Assembly: GCF_037176765.1 (NCBI RefSeq)
Contig: NC_090021.1
Coordinates: 195,591,378-195,655,377, forward strand
Length of the DNA: 64,000 nucleotides
Direction: 5' to 3'
Origin: Anolis sagrei
Lineage: Eukaryota; Chordata; Lepidosauria; Squamata; Anolidae
The notes below the pieces were generated by a model. That model saw nothing but the letters and a program-made list of their open reading frames with translations. It ran no database searches and had not been told where the DNA came from. Positions 55,046 to 64,000 of this stretch are shown here, piece after piece; position 1 is the first letter of the stretch, and each line of letters begins with the position of its first letter. The position numbers were made by a program, and so were the translations under genes.

Positions 55046-56370
55046 TTATGTGGCGCAGCTAATTAGTAGCCAGCTGCATTAAATCACTACTGACTGAGAG
55101 GTCATGTTGCATCCTAGAACAGGAACAGGGCCCTCTAATCATTAATTACACCACACCTTGAATGAAGGAAGAGTCCTTTTTATTTGAAGAATAACTGCAG
55201 CCGATAAAAGAGATGAATATAAAATAAGTAGAGGTCCAAAAGCAAAAAGCCAAATAAAGCAGCAACATAAGCAGTGTACAAACATAGGAATAATAACAAT
55301 GTTCCAAAGCTTGCAGAAATAATCCAAATGCAATGAATAACCAAAAGCCTTCAAAATAAAACCATGAACAGACTAGCCACTGCTAATCCACTTGAAAAGC
55401 CATGAATCCTTAGAGACGAGGCCACGTGAAACAGGAATATCCAGGAGACTTGAGCTTGATTCCAAACGATGCCTGGTCTAAAGACAATTCTCTAAGAGCT
55501 CAATTTAAGTCCCAAAACCTGGTTTCTACTCCCCCAGTTTTTGGCCTTAACTGCCGAATTCTTTCTGACCTGCGTAAACATTGGGCCTCTCGACGGTTCT
55601 GGCTGATTTCCAGACGGTGACTGGTCTTATCTATCTACTCATTAACTGCAGCAGGTGTGAAACGTATCTTGCAAACTCAAGCCTGGAGAAGGGAGTAAAC
55701 TTTCTTCCCTTGCTGTGATAAAAACTTTTTCATGAGAACTTAGCCTTTCCCCGACTCTTCTCGATCAGAGTCTGCAGTAACCTTATTGTCCAAAGTGTCT
55801 CGATTTTGCACCTCATCCTCATTTGATCACATCAGGTTCACTATCCAAGTCAGACCCAGAAACATTAGAAGGGGGAAACACAATCGCAGATACAGGCTCA
55901 AACACAGGCTGAGTCCCAACAGGTCATGAGTTCAAAGCCAGCCTGGGTCAGAGTGAACTCCCTCCCATTAATAGTCTAGCTTGCTGTCGACCTATGCAGC
56001 CCGAAAGACAGTTGCATTTGTCAAGCAGGAAATTTAGGTACCGCTTTATGCGGAGAGGCTAATTTAACTAATTTAGGACACCATAAAACCTTCCAGCAGT
56101 GTGTGTAAGAATGAGGAAGTCCTCCATCAAGGACTCCGTGTCACAAGTGGACGGTGAAGTGGCATCTCCCCCTGTGGCCAGAATCGAGCCTATCCTCATG
56201 AAGCCAGAAAGCTGGAATGTTCAATTGCCTCTGTTTCTTTCTATATATGTATGTTGTATATCTAATGGCATTGAATGTTTGCCATGTATATGTGCATTGT
56301 AATCCACCCTGAGTCCCCTATGGGGTGAGAAGGGTGGAATATAAATGCTGCAAATAAATAAATAAATTCT
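55046..56370 (+). mobile_element. tRNA-derived SINE with L2 tail, split by an LTR
   Basis: The head TGTGGCGCAGCTAATTAGTA is at 55,049, then the copy is interrupted at 55,105-55,921 and resumes (AGTTCAAAGCCAGCCTGGG). The tail CACCCTGAGTCCCCTATGG, GGTGAGAAGGGTGGAATATA and (AAAT)n matches 39,815-39,878 and the L2 at 30.5 kb. Confidence 0.85.
55105..55921 (-). mobile_element. Solo LTR with 5-bp target duplication
   Basis: 817 bp, TG...CA (TGTTGCATCC to GAGTCCCAACA), flanked by GGTCA on both sides (55,100-55,104 and 55,922-55,926). A minus-strand AATAAA lies near 55,180. No internal genes, so a solitary LTR of an endogenous retrovirus or other LTR element. Younger than the SINE it split. Confidence 0.8.
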
Positions 56371-56374
56371 TTCA

Positions 56375-57217
56375 GTCTCAAAGTTGCTGCAAGATCCCTT
56401 TTTGTACTGATATTCCAGGTTAACATACCTATGATTATGAGATGTGCAAGCCTGAGATAATTTTTTTAATTAATATTTATTAGGGTTTTTCTGAAATACA
56501 CCTAAAAGAGGGGGAACATATCAGGTGTATGGGAAAGTAGGAAATATAAGCCGGGAGTGGGTGATGGGCGCTGTAGTAGTGGAAGGACTACCACCATCCA
56601 GCTCTCCTGTTTATGATGTTCTGCTTCACTTGTGGAAACCATAAGGAAGTAGGAACATGGGACCATAGAACAACAAATTAGCATAATTACATGAATAAAG
56701 AGATGTGTGATGGTGAAGGTATGTATCCGGGATTAGTGATTGCATGACTACTGTGGAGTAGCAGCTTTGTGCAATGAAGTCCTAATAAATAAACGATGAT
56801 TTGTCTTTTGCCTTGAAGTGCTGTTTCCTAGAGATATGTTAATACAGTTAGAAGACTTGTATGCTGCTTAGAACTTATATGCAAGGTAACATTCCTCTAA
56901 TTTCGGCTTTGGTTAAATACACAGGAGTGACTTTGTTGGAAGAGGAGGAGGACTATTTATTCCTGACCATGTGTATCAAAGCATTATGTCTTGACCTGTA
57001 TGTTATGATTTATGTTCCCCTCTGGCTATATGTTGGTTTACCCTTTTTAAAAGGATCTAGTCCTGCAAGACAGATCTTATTTTAACACAGAGGTTCATTT
57101 GAGTTATTCTGGTCATGAAGGTGAATTTGAGCGAATGCCTGTTTTCATACATTTTTAAGAGTACGGTTCAAGTAAGCATAGTAATAGTCAGCTTGTTTGC
57201 AAGAATAAACCTCTGAC
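56375..57217. other. Intronic DNA, unassigned
   Basis: No exon or element recognised. Confidence 0.4.
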
Positions 57218-57515
57218 TGTAGGTAAAGGTAAAGGTTTTCCCCGACATTAAGTCCAGTCGTGTCCGACTCTGGGGGTTGGTGCACATCTCCATTTCTAAG
57301 CCGAAGAGCTGGCGTTGTCCGTAGACATCTCCAAGGTCATGTGGCCGGCATGACTGCATGGAGCGCCGTTACCTTCCTGTCGGAGCATTACCTATTGATC
57401 TACTCACATTTGCATGTTTTCAAAATGATGGGCCTAACAGCGGGAGCTCACCCCACTTCCCGGATTCGAACCTCCAACCTTTTGGTCAGCAAGTTCAACA
57501 GCTCAGCGGTTTAGT
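57218..57515 (-). mobile_element. Sauria-type SINE, near full length
   Basis: On the minus strand: head with GTTCGAATCCGGGAAG (box B), body CGTTACCTTCCTGTC (as inverted), CCATGCAGTCATGCCGGCC, and a 3' end with CAGAGTCGGACACGACTGGA, a Bov-B-like tail. A short AGGTAAAGGTAAAG duplication is at the 3' end. Confidence 0.85.
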
Positions 57516-57519
57516 ATGA

Positions 57520-58140
57520 GAATAAAAACTGACAATATTTTGGACTCCTGTAAGAATTAGTGAAGAAGCCTGCCTAAATCTTGCACTATTTACAGTGTTT
57601 TGGGGTGTGGACAAGAATATATCTCCCAGTTTTCTCCAGAAGGAGTTGTGTTAGGTGACAAAACTGTAGAAAGATATTCTAGAAATTCTTGTTCATTATG
57701 AAATTGATAATGGCATCATTGGGATGGACTATGAGCTATACCAGTAATGGTCATATGGACATTTGCGAGAATGTGTGCCTTTTCTTTAAAAAGGATGAGA
57801 GACAGAACAACAGGACCTAAATAAGGGCTGCTTACAGCTTGAATTAAAATAATACAGCTAAAATCCAATTCTAATAGTGACACATCAAAACAACAGCAAC
57901 AACAACCCAACATTAAATGACGTAGTAATACCAAACACTAAATTAAGGGGAAAAACTTTATTTAAAAAGGAGGAGGAAGGCACCTTTGTTAAAGAAATTT
58001 AATGCCAATAACATAGCCTCAATAAATCCAACAGCTTAACACAAGGAGATCTGCTAGATTCACCAGGCATATTTCCTCTATCTAGTGTAATGTTTCTGTG
58101 TTGACCCACAGTCTCATCAAGATGTTCTCTGTGAAGGGTT
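57520..58140. other. Intronic DNA, unassigned
   Basis: No exon recognised. Confidence 0.4.
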
Positions 58141-60848
58141 GGTTTGTAGCACAACACCACAAATATGATATCATAGCCATCACTGAAACCTGGTGGGATG
58201 ACTCCTATCGCTGGAATGTAGATATCGAGGGGTATAACCTCTTTCACAGAAACCGAACAAAGGGGAGAGGAGGCGGAGTAGCCTTATATGTCAAAAACTC
58301 TTATGCTGCAGAAGAAATTCAAGACAGCAATCTGGGAAACCAGCTTGAAATCATCTGGATAAGAATCAAGGGAACTGGGACTCAAAAAGATGTCGTTGTA
58401 GGCGTCTACTACAGACCCCCAAGCCAGGAGGAAGATCTTGATGAAGTCTTCTGCCAACAGTTGACCAAACAGGCACAGAAAAGAGATGTAGTAGTCATGG
58501 GCGATTTCAACTATCCCGATATTTGCTGGAAAACAAACTCGGCCAAGAGTACAAGGTCCAACAAATTCCTCGCTTGCCTTGCAGACAATTTCATGGTCCA
58601 GAAGGTAGAAGAGGCAACAAGGGGATTGGCTACTCTTGATCTCATCCTAACAAATGTGGAGGACCTGATCGATGCGGTCGAAGTGGTAGGATCCTTAGGG
58701 GCAAGTGACCATGTGCTCCTGCAATTTGAGGTACAAAGGAAGGCCGAAACTAAGACAAGTCAAACCCGAATTTTTGACTTTAGGAGAGCTGATTTCCAAA
58801 AAATGAAGGAAACGCTGAGCAGCATTCCGTGGACACAGATACTAAAAGACAAGGGAGCTACGGATGGATGGGAACTTCTCAAGAGTGAAATACTCAAGGC
58901 GCAATTGCAAACCGTGCCAACAAAGAGAAAAAATAGGACAAGTGCAAAGAGGCCAGAATGGATGTCCAAAGAACTTCTAACTGTGCTAAGACACAAAAGA
59001 GACATGCACAAGAAGTGGAAAAAGGGAGAAATCACCAAAGAAGAATTCAAACAAATAGCCAACACCTGTAGGGAAAAGGTCCGCAAAGCTAAAGCAAAAA
59101 ACGAGCTCAGACTTGCCAGGGACATTAAAAACAATAAAAAGGGCTTCTATTCTTATGTCAGTAGAAAAAGGAAAAACAAGGAGGCGATAGGACCTCTTCG
59201 AGGAGAAGATGGGGCAATGCTGACAGGGGATAGGGAAAAGGCAGAACTACTTAATGCCTTCTTTGCCTCGGTCTTCTCACAAAAAGAGAGTCTTCAACCT
59301 CAGCAAGATGGAGTGGATGAGGGATTGGAGGACATCCAACCCCAAATTGGGAAAGAAGTCGTCCAGGAATACCTGGCCGCTCTTAATGAGTTCAAGTCCC
59401 CAGGACCAGATCAACTACACCCAAGAGTATTGAAGGAACTAGCGGAAGTCATTTCGGAACCATTGGCAACCATCTTTGAGAGTTCTTGGAGAACGGGAGA
59501 AGTTCCAGCAGATTGGAGGAGGGCCAATGTGGTCCCAATCTTCAAGAAGGGAAAAAAGGACGACCCAAACAACTACCGTCCGGTCAGCCTCACGTCGATA
59601 CCGGGCAAGATTCTGGAAAAGATTGTTAAGGAAGTGGTCTGCAAACACTTAGAAACAAATGCAGTCATCGCTAATAGTCAACATGGATTTATCAAAAACA
59701 AGTCATGCCAGACTAATCTGATCTCTTTCTTCGATAGAGCTACAAGCTGGGTAGATGCGGGGAATGCCGTGGATGTAGCGTACCTGGATTTCAGTAAGGC
59801 CTTCGACAAGGTCCCCCATGACCTTCTGGCAAGGAAACTAGTCCAATGTGGGCTAGGCAAAACTACGGTGAGGTGGATCTGTAATTGGTTAAGTGGACGA
59901 ACACAGAGAGTGCTCACTAATGCTTCCTCTTCATCTTGGAAAGAAGTGACGAGCGGAGTGCTGCAGGGTTCCGTCCTGGGCCCGGTCCTGTTCAACATCT
60001 TTATTAATGACTTAGATGAAGGGCTAGAAGGCATAATCATCAAGTTTGCAGACGACACCAAATTGGGAGGGATAGCCAATAGTCCAGAGGACAGGAGCAG
60101 AATTCAAAACGATATTGACAGATTAGAGAGATGGGCCAAAACTAACAAAATGAAGTTCAACAGTGACAAATGCAAGATACTCCACTTTGGCAGAAAAAAT
60201 GAGATGCAAAGATACAGAATGGGGGACGCCTGGCTCGAGAGCAGTACGTGTGAAAAAGATCTTGGAGTCCTCGTGGACAACAAGTTAAACATGAGCCAAC
60301 AATGTGATGTGGCGGCAAAAAAAGCCAATGGGATTTTGGCCTGCATCAATAGGAGCATAGTGTCTAGATCTAAGGAAGTAATGCTACCCCTCTATTCTGC
60401 TTTGGTTAGACCACATCTGGAATATTGTGTCCAATTCTGGGCACCACAATTCAAGAGAGATATTGACAAGCTGGAAAGTGTCCAGAGGAGGGCGACTAAA
60501 ATGATCAAGGGTCTGGAGAACAAGCCCTATGAGGAGCGGCTTAGGGAACTGGGCATGTTTAGCCTGAAGAAGAGAAGGCTGAGAGGAGATATGATAGCCA
60601 TGTATAAATATGTGAGAGGAAGCCATAGGGAGGAGGGAGCAAGCTTGTTTTCTGCTTCCTTGGAGACTAGGACACGGAACAATGGCTTCAAACTACAAGA
60701 AAGGAGATTCCATCTGAACATTAGGAAGAACTTCCTGACTGTGAGAGCCGTTCAGCAGTGGAACTCTCTGCCCCGGAGTGTGGTGGAGGCTCCTTCCTTG
60801 GAAGCTTTTAAACAGAGGCTGGATGGCCATCTGTCAGGGGTGATTTGA
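58098..60848 (+). CDS. CR1 ORF2: APE endonuclease-reverse transcriptase
   Basis: This encodes the CR1 retrotransposition enzyme. The endonuclease has IIAITETWWDDSY, GRGGGVALYV, VVVGVYYRPP, VVMGDFNYPDI and SDHVLLQF (residues 25-235). A basic linker (KRKNRTSAKRPEWMSKEL) follows. The RT has NNYRPVSLTSIPGKILEK, NSQHGFIKNKSCQTNL, LDFSKAFDKVPHDLL, SGVLQGSVLGPVLF and the catalytic FADDTKLGG (about residue 655), then the C-terminal [14 protein letters not shown] and [13 protein letters not shown]. No stop interrupts the 916 codons. The first ~20 codons are not CR1-like and begin at GTG, so they are probably flanking sequence. Not a host gene. Confidence 0.9.
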   Translation: MLTHSLIKMFSVKGWFVAQHHKYDIIAITETWWDDSYRWNVDIEGYNLFHRNRTKGRGGGVALYVKNSYAAEEIQDSNLGNQLEIIWIRIKGTGTQKDVVVGVYYRPPSQEEDLDEVFCQQLTKQAQKRDVVVMGDFNYPDICWKTNSAKSTRSNKFLACLADNFMVQKVEEATRGLATLDLILTNVEDLIDAVEVVGSLGASDHVLLQFEVQRKAETKTSQTRIFDFRRADFQKMKETLSSIPWTQILKDKGATDGWELLKSEILKAQLQTVPTKRKNRTSAKRPEWMSKELLTVLRHKRDMHKKWKKGEITKEEFKQIANTCREKVRKAKAKNELRLARDIKNNKKGFYSYVSRKRKNKEAIGPLRGEDGAMLTGDREKAELLNAFFASVFSQKESLQPQQDGVDEGLEDIQPQIGKEVVQEYLAALNEFKSPGPDQLHPRVLKELAEVISEPLATIFESSWRTGEVPADWRRANVVPIFKKGKKDDPNNYRPVSLTSIPGKILEKIVKEVVCKHLETNAVIANSQHGFIKNKSCQTNLISFFDRATSWVDAGNAVDVAYLDFSKAFDKVPHDLLARKLVQCGLGKTTVRWICNWLSGRTQRVLTNASSSSWKEVTSGVLQGSVLGPVLFNIFINDLDEGLEGIIIKFADDTKLGGIANSPEDRSRIQNDIDRLERWAKTNKMKFNSDKCKILHFGRKNEMQRYRMGDAWLESSTCEKDLGVLVDNKLNMSQQCDVAAKKANGILACINRSIVSRSKEVMLPLYSALVRPHLEYCVQFWAPQFKRDIDKLESVQRRATKMIKGLENKPYEERLRELGMFSLKKRRLRGDMIAMYKYVRGSHREEGASLFSASLETRTRNNGFKLQERRFHLNIRKNFLTVRAVQQWNSLPRSVVEAPSLEAFKQRLDGHLSGVI

Positions 60849-60945
60849 ATGCAATATTCCTGCTTCTTGGCAGGGGGTTGGACTGGATGGCCCATGAGGT
60901 CTCTTCCAACTCTTTGATTCTATGATTCTATGATTCTATGATTCT
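58147..60945 (+). mobile_element. CR1 LINE, nearly complete ORF2, 5'-truncated
   Basis: CR1 homology begins at about 58,147 (…HHKYDIIAITETWW); the segment that normally precedes it in CR1 is missing, so the 5' end is lost. The 3'UTR is short (TGCTTCTTGGCAGGGGGTTG, GACTGGATGGCC) and ends with four ATTCTATG repeats, the CR1 hallmark. Copies at 36.9 kb (very similar), 50.4 kb and 1.8 kb (older) show successive waves. It lies in the sense orientation of STK39 intron 1. Confidence 0.92.
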
Positions 60946-61016
60946 ATGTAGGTGACTCTCAGAAACATGGACAACATTGTTGTTGGGTCAATAGGCTTAT
61001 TGAGCCCAAGCCTTAA

Positions 61017-61057
61017 ACTTAGTTGAATATTCACATGTAGTGAATATTCAACTAAGT
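61017..61057. repeat. Perfect 18-bp inverted repeat, 5-base loop
   Basis: ACTTAGTTGAATATTCAC (61,017-61,034), loop ATGTA, then its exact reverse complement (61,040-61,057). Imperfect pairing extends a few bases further. It lies just 3' of the CR1. Confidence 0.95.
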
Positions 61058-61081
61058 CTTAAAAGAGCCAAAGTGATGTCT

Positions 61082-61312
61082 TAAAAGTGCCAGAGTGATG
61101 TCGGAATTAGAGTGCTGGACTAGGATTCTGAAGGACCAGAGTCTGAATTCCCGCTCAATACTCTGGAAATCTCATGGGGCATTTTGCACAAGTCGTACTA
61201 TCTCAGTCTTAGAAGAAGGCAGTGGCCAACGTCTTCTGAAAAAAGTTTGCCCAAATCCTTATTATAGAGCTCCTATTAGCTAAAGTTAACTTGAAGGCAT
61301 GTAACAACAACA
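61082..61312 (+). mobile_element. tRNA-derived SINE, Bov-B-like tail, diverged
   Basis: Head GAGTGCTGGACTAGGATTC, CAGAGTCTGAATTCCC (degraded box B), tail AGTTAACTTGAAGGCATGTA and ACAACAAC. Same family as 33,005, 44,213 and 63,536. Confidence 0.75.
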
Positions 61313-61314
61313 GT

Positions 61315-62185
61315 CCATCAATCTTGTGATTATGGTGGTATAGTTGGAAGTCCAGCTCCTGGGTGTCTAAGCTTTAGATAAGGATCTTCTGATAACAATC
61401 TGGTTTTGCTCACATATACATATGTGTTTTACTCTTACAACTCTGAATATAATTTTGTGATACTCACCTGTCATCTACCTACCTGCCAGCTAAGGCCAAG
61501 TTATTGACAGGGAGAAAGCTGCAAGTGCATTTGCTATAGTACTACCTCTTACGATTCTAGCTGTAGCAAAGCATTGGTGTAGCAGGAAGTGTAATGGAGG
61601 ATAGTGTGGTTGTTAAAGCCAGGATAAGTGCAATCATAGCTTGTCACTCAGCTACTTACATGAGAGAAAATGGTTTCGGATACCTAGCTAGCTGGGATGT
61701 AATATTGGTAGTTTGGATTAGATTGGAAAATAAGAGCATTGGGCTCTTTAGATGTATTGAAGTCCCTGTTCCATCAGCCTTACCAACCTGGCTAGTGGTG
61801 AAGCATGATGAGATAAGTTTCCCATCAACATTTTGAAAGCAGGAGGTTTCCTGCCCCAGATTAGAAAGTAACAAATGTACTTGTTTAAATTATGGTCTAG
61901 CTCCACCCCTCCCTCCTCAACCGTTAATGTTTGAATTGTTGATTTATTCCCTTCCTCCTTTATAGTCTTCTGTTATTGTGCACATGAAGTTTAATTGAAG
62001 CTTTGTGTAGAATTCTCTATCTCTGTTTTAAGCTTCTAAGCCTTCAAAAGCTTGTTGAGAGAAAATAATTGACAATATGGATGCCAGAAGATAATGTGGA
62101 AAAATCAGACACTGAGAAATTGCTCTTTTTGTCACAAGCAATGCGAACTAATTTCTACTGTCTTTTCTTCTTCTGAGGGTCAGGA
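61315..62185. other. Intronic DNA, unassigned
   Basis: No exon recognised. Confidence 0.4.
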
Positions 62186-62189
62186 ATGC

Positions 62190-62868
62190 CTAGTGCGTGC
62201 TGTAGTCTCAATTTTGATTTTTTTTTAAAAAAAGAATACAACTTAGCTAATTATGAAGGATCATGAGAGTTGCAGTCTAGCAATATCTGAAGGCCTCCAG
62301 AACTCCATTTTGCTGAGACAGACATTAAATATTGGGGTTCACTGTGAGGAGTACCCAGGTCAATCATGGGTAGATCTCAATCCACACTAAAGTTGTTGCA
62401 TGAAAGCCAAGGCCTTCTTCTATGTTCACTAGTTCGTGTTGTGGTCTCAATTTTGAAAATTTTGAAAAAGACTACAACTTAGCTAATGATGAAGGATCAT
62501 GAGAGTTGCAGTCTAGTAATATCTGAAGGCTTCCAGAATTCCATTTTGCTGAGCCAGACATTAAATATTGGGGTTCATTGTGAGGAGTACTCAGGTCAAT
62601 CATGGGTAGATCTCAATCCACACTAAAGTCATTGTGTGAAAGTGAAAACCTTCATGTATGCTCACTGGTGCATGCTGTGGTTTCAATTTTGAAAAATTTC
62701 AGAAAATACTACAATTCAGCTAATGATGAAGGATCATGAGAGTTGCAGTCCAGCAATATCTGAAGGCCTGCAGAATTCCTCTTCACTGATTCAGAAATTC
62801 AATATTGGGGTTCATTGTGAGGAGTACTCAGGTTAATCATGGGTAGTCAAAGCCTTCTACACTCACTA
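62190..62868. repeat. Tandem repeat, about 2.9 copies of ~237 bp
   Basis: Units start CTAGTGCGTGCTGTAGTC at 62,190, CTAGTTCGTGTTGTGGTC at 62,429 and CTGGTGCATGCTGTGGTT at 62,665 (periods 239 and 236). Each contains AAGGATCATGAGAGTTGCAG, AATATTGGGGTTCA and TCAATCATGGGTAG-type text. Copies have diverged. The inner TGAGAGTTGCAGTC box is MITE-like. Confidence 0.9.
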
Positions 62869-62879
62869 GATTCACCTGA

Positions 62880-63535
62880 TTAGGAGAATACTTTTATTTA
62901 GGGTACATATATATCTAAATTGCCAGAGGAACTTTACTAATGAAATTACAGATCCAACTGCATCAGTGCTACAACTCACTTTTCCCCTTGCAAGTGGCGG
63001 ATACTCCATGCAACAGTGCATACATTACATGAAATAAATCAAAACATTGCTGAACAAAAACTTCAACCTCTTTCCTGTGCATTTGTTGCCATCATGGGTT
63101 TGGACAGTGCTTGCTTTACAAGAGTGGGTGCTGGATAATGTGTTTGCCTCTGTTTTCCTGACAGCTGCATCTGTAGTCATCTGCAGTTTCCTTACTAATG
63201 ATATTGTCTGAGGAAACTACAGCCGGACGGAACTGGCACGGGAAGGACAAAGCACTATCCAGTTATATGCTTTGGACAGGGAAGGGCTGCTGTTTGTGGT
63301 AGTAAAATTTCAAATGTGAGTAATGGACACTCATTTGGAATTAGTTAAAAGGGGATTAGACCTGTTCACATTCCACATTTGCTATCATTAAGAACATAGA
63401 AACCCTGTGAAAGTGAAAAACTGCAAATAAAGAAATTGCTTCTTTTATTTTTTAACTTAGAGATCACCTTTCTTGGAATTTATAGGTCATTCAGCATGAC
63501 TCTATGGCCAACTTGAAGCTGACAGCAGAGTTAAA
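62880..63535. other. Intronic DNA, unassigned
   Basis: No exon recognised. Confidence 0.4.
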
Positions 63536-63765
63536 TTGGACGACTTAGAGATTTCTGACTTATGGCAACTCTACAGTGAATCTGTCACTTTTTTGTGGCA
63601 GAATTTGTTCAGAGAGGGTTTACCTTTACCTCCATCTGAGCCTGAGAGTGCGATTTACCCAATACCCTTCAGCGGGTTTCCATGGCCAAGTGGGGATTTG
63701 ACACCTGATCTCCAATGTTCTAGTCCAGCACTCAGACCACTACACTGCGTCGGTACTCATATTTT
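63536..63765 (-). mobile_element. tRNA-derived SINE, Bov-B-like tail
   Basis: On the minus strand: GCAGTGTAGTGGTCTGAG head, GAGATCAGGTGTCAAATCC (degraded box B), CCATGGAAACCCGCTGAAG, AGGTAAACCCTCTCTGAAC, and a tail GTTGCCATAAGTCAGAAATC. The last is the Bov-B-like end of Sauria-type SINEs. Confidence 0.8.
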
Positions 63766-63962
63766 AAATTGCCTTCCATAACTTGCAAATCCAAAAATTC
63801 CAAAGGATGGAATCATGACATTTAAAGTAAAATGACAGCACAATACTTGTGTAGTGTGAATGGCTTCATTGTAATGTCAGTAGGCTTAGCTGTTTAATGG
63901 AGGACAGCATTCATTCTGGGATTCTACACATGAAGGGGGAAATCTATAGATGATTAATATGA

Positions 63963-64000
63963 ATTTATTTATTTCATTTATAGTATTTATCTCACCCTGA
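63963..64000 (-). mobile_element. L2-type 3' tail cut by the window end
   Basis: Minus strand reads TCAGGGTGAGATAAATACTA, TAAATGAAATAAATAAATTC, the end of an L2-tailed element. The rest lies beyond the window. Confidence 0.55.

Larger units (their letters stand above)
48534..64000 (+). other. STK39: STK39 intron 1, 5' portion
   Basis: It starts at the exon 1 donor and no kinase exon 2 (expected to begin SGATAVVQ) is found before the window ends, so the intron is longer than 15.4 kb. A long first intron is typical for this gene. It is filled with repeats listed separately. A 16-bp C run lies at 48,675-48,690. Confidence 0.75.

Noticed and set aside
58098-58146. First ~20 codons of the CR1 frame as its true N-terminus
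   Set aside because: They do not resemble CR1, begin at GTG, and CR1 similarity starts abruptly at about 58,147.

Overview
This window reads as a piece of a squamate reptile genome, most likely an iguanian (Anolis-like) lizard. The evidence is the repeat mix: long L2 and CR1 LINE frames, an L1 tail, an RTE/BovB-like reverse transcriptase fragment, a Penelope-like element with a GIY-YIG nuclease, tRNA-derived SINEs with Bov-B-like or L2-like tails, many short non-autonomous hAT and Tc/mariner-type elements, and a fragment that resembles the SPIN hAT family. There are no bacterial-style operons; coding density is that of vertebrate intergenic and intronic DNA.

Layout. Bases 1-47,960 are intergenic and full of transposons, with several nested insertions: a LINE inside an L1 at 9.6-10.3 kb; a LINE plus a Penelope mini-insert inside a hAT at 15.6-17.3 kb; a solo LTR inside a MITE at 24.5 kb; and a CR1 inside a mariner-like element at 36.8-38.2 kb. 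Two long LINE reading frames stand out: an L2-type frame (27,550-30,348) and a CR1-type frame (58,098-60,848). Each encodes an APE-type endonuclease and a reverse transcriptase.

The only host gene I recognise is STK39 (SPAK kinase). A GC-rich promoter and 5'UTR at about 47,969-48,316 lead into coding exon 1 (48,317-48,533), which ends at a clean GTGAGT donor. From 48,534 to the window end is the start of STK39 intron 1, again repeat-rich. The 5' side of the promoter abuts a SINE that was split by a 1.46 kb hAT with a perfect 8-bp target duplication.

Most unusual: about 0.4 kb inside intron 1 lies a 774-bp Penelope-derived insertion with a near-perfect 12-bp target duplication. It holds seven tandem units of exactly 91 bp on the minus strand, then one unit in plus orientation and the element tail. 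Each unit carries a hammerhead-ribozyme-like motif. The same layout with a single inverted unit occurs at 16,887-17,093. A solitary unit lies at 6.5 kb, and one sits at the end of the larger Penelope copy at 11.9-13.3 kb. Together these suggest a small non-autonomous mobile unit built from ribozyme tails.

The mobile elements also form functional pairs. The L2 LINE and two copies of a tRNA-SINE share the same 3' tail, as expected if the SINE borrows L2 machinery. Several other SINEs carry Bov-B-like tails, and an RTE/BovB-like fragment is present at 34.6 kb.
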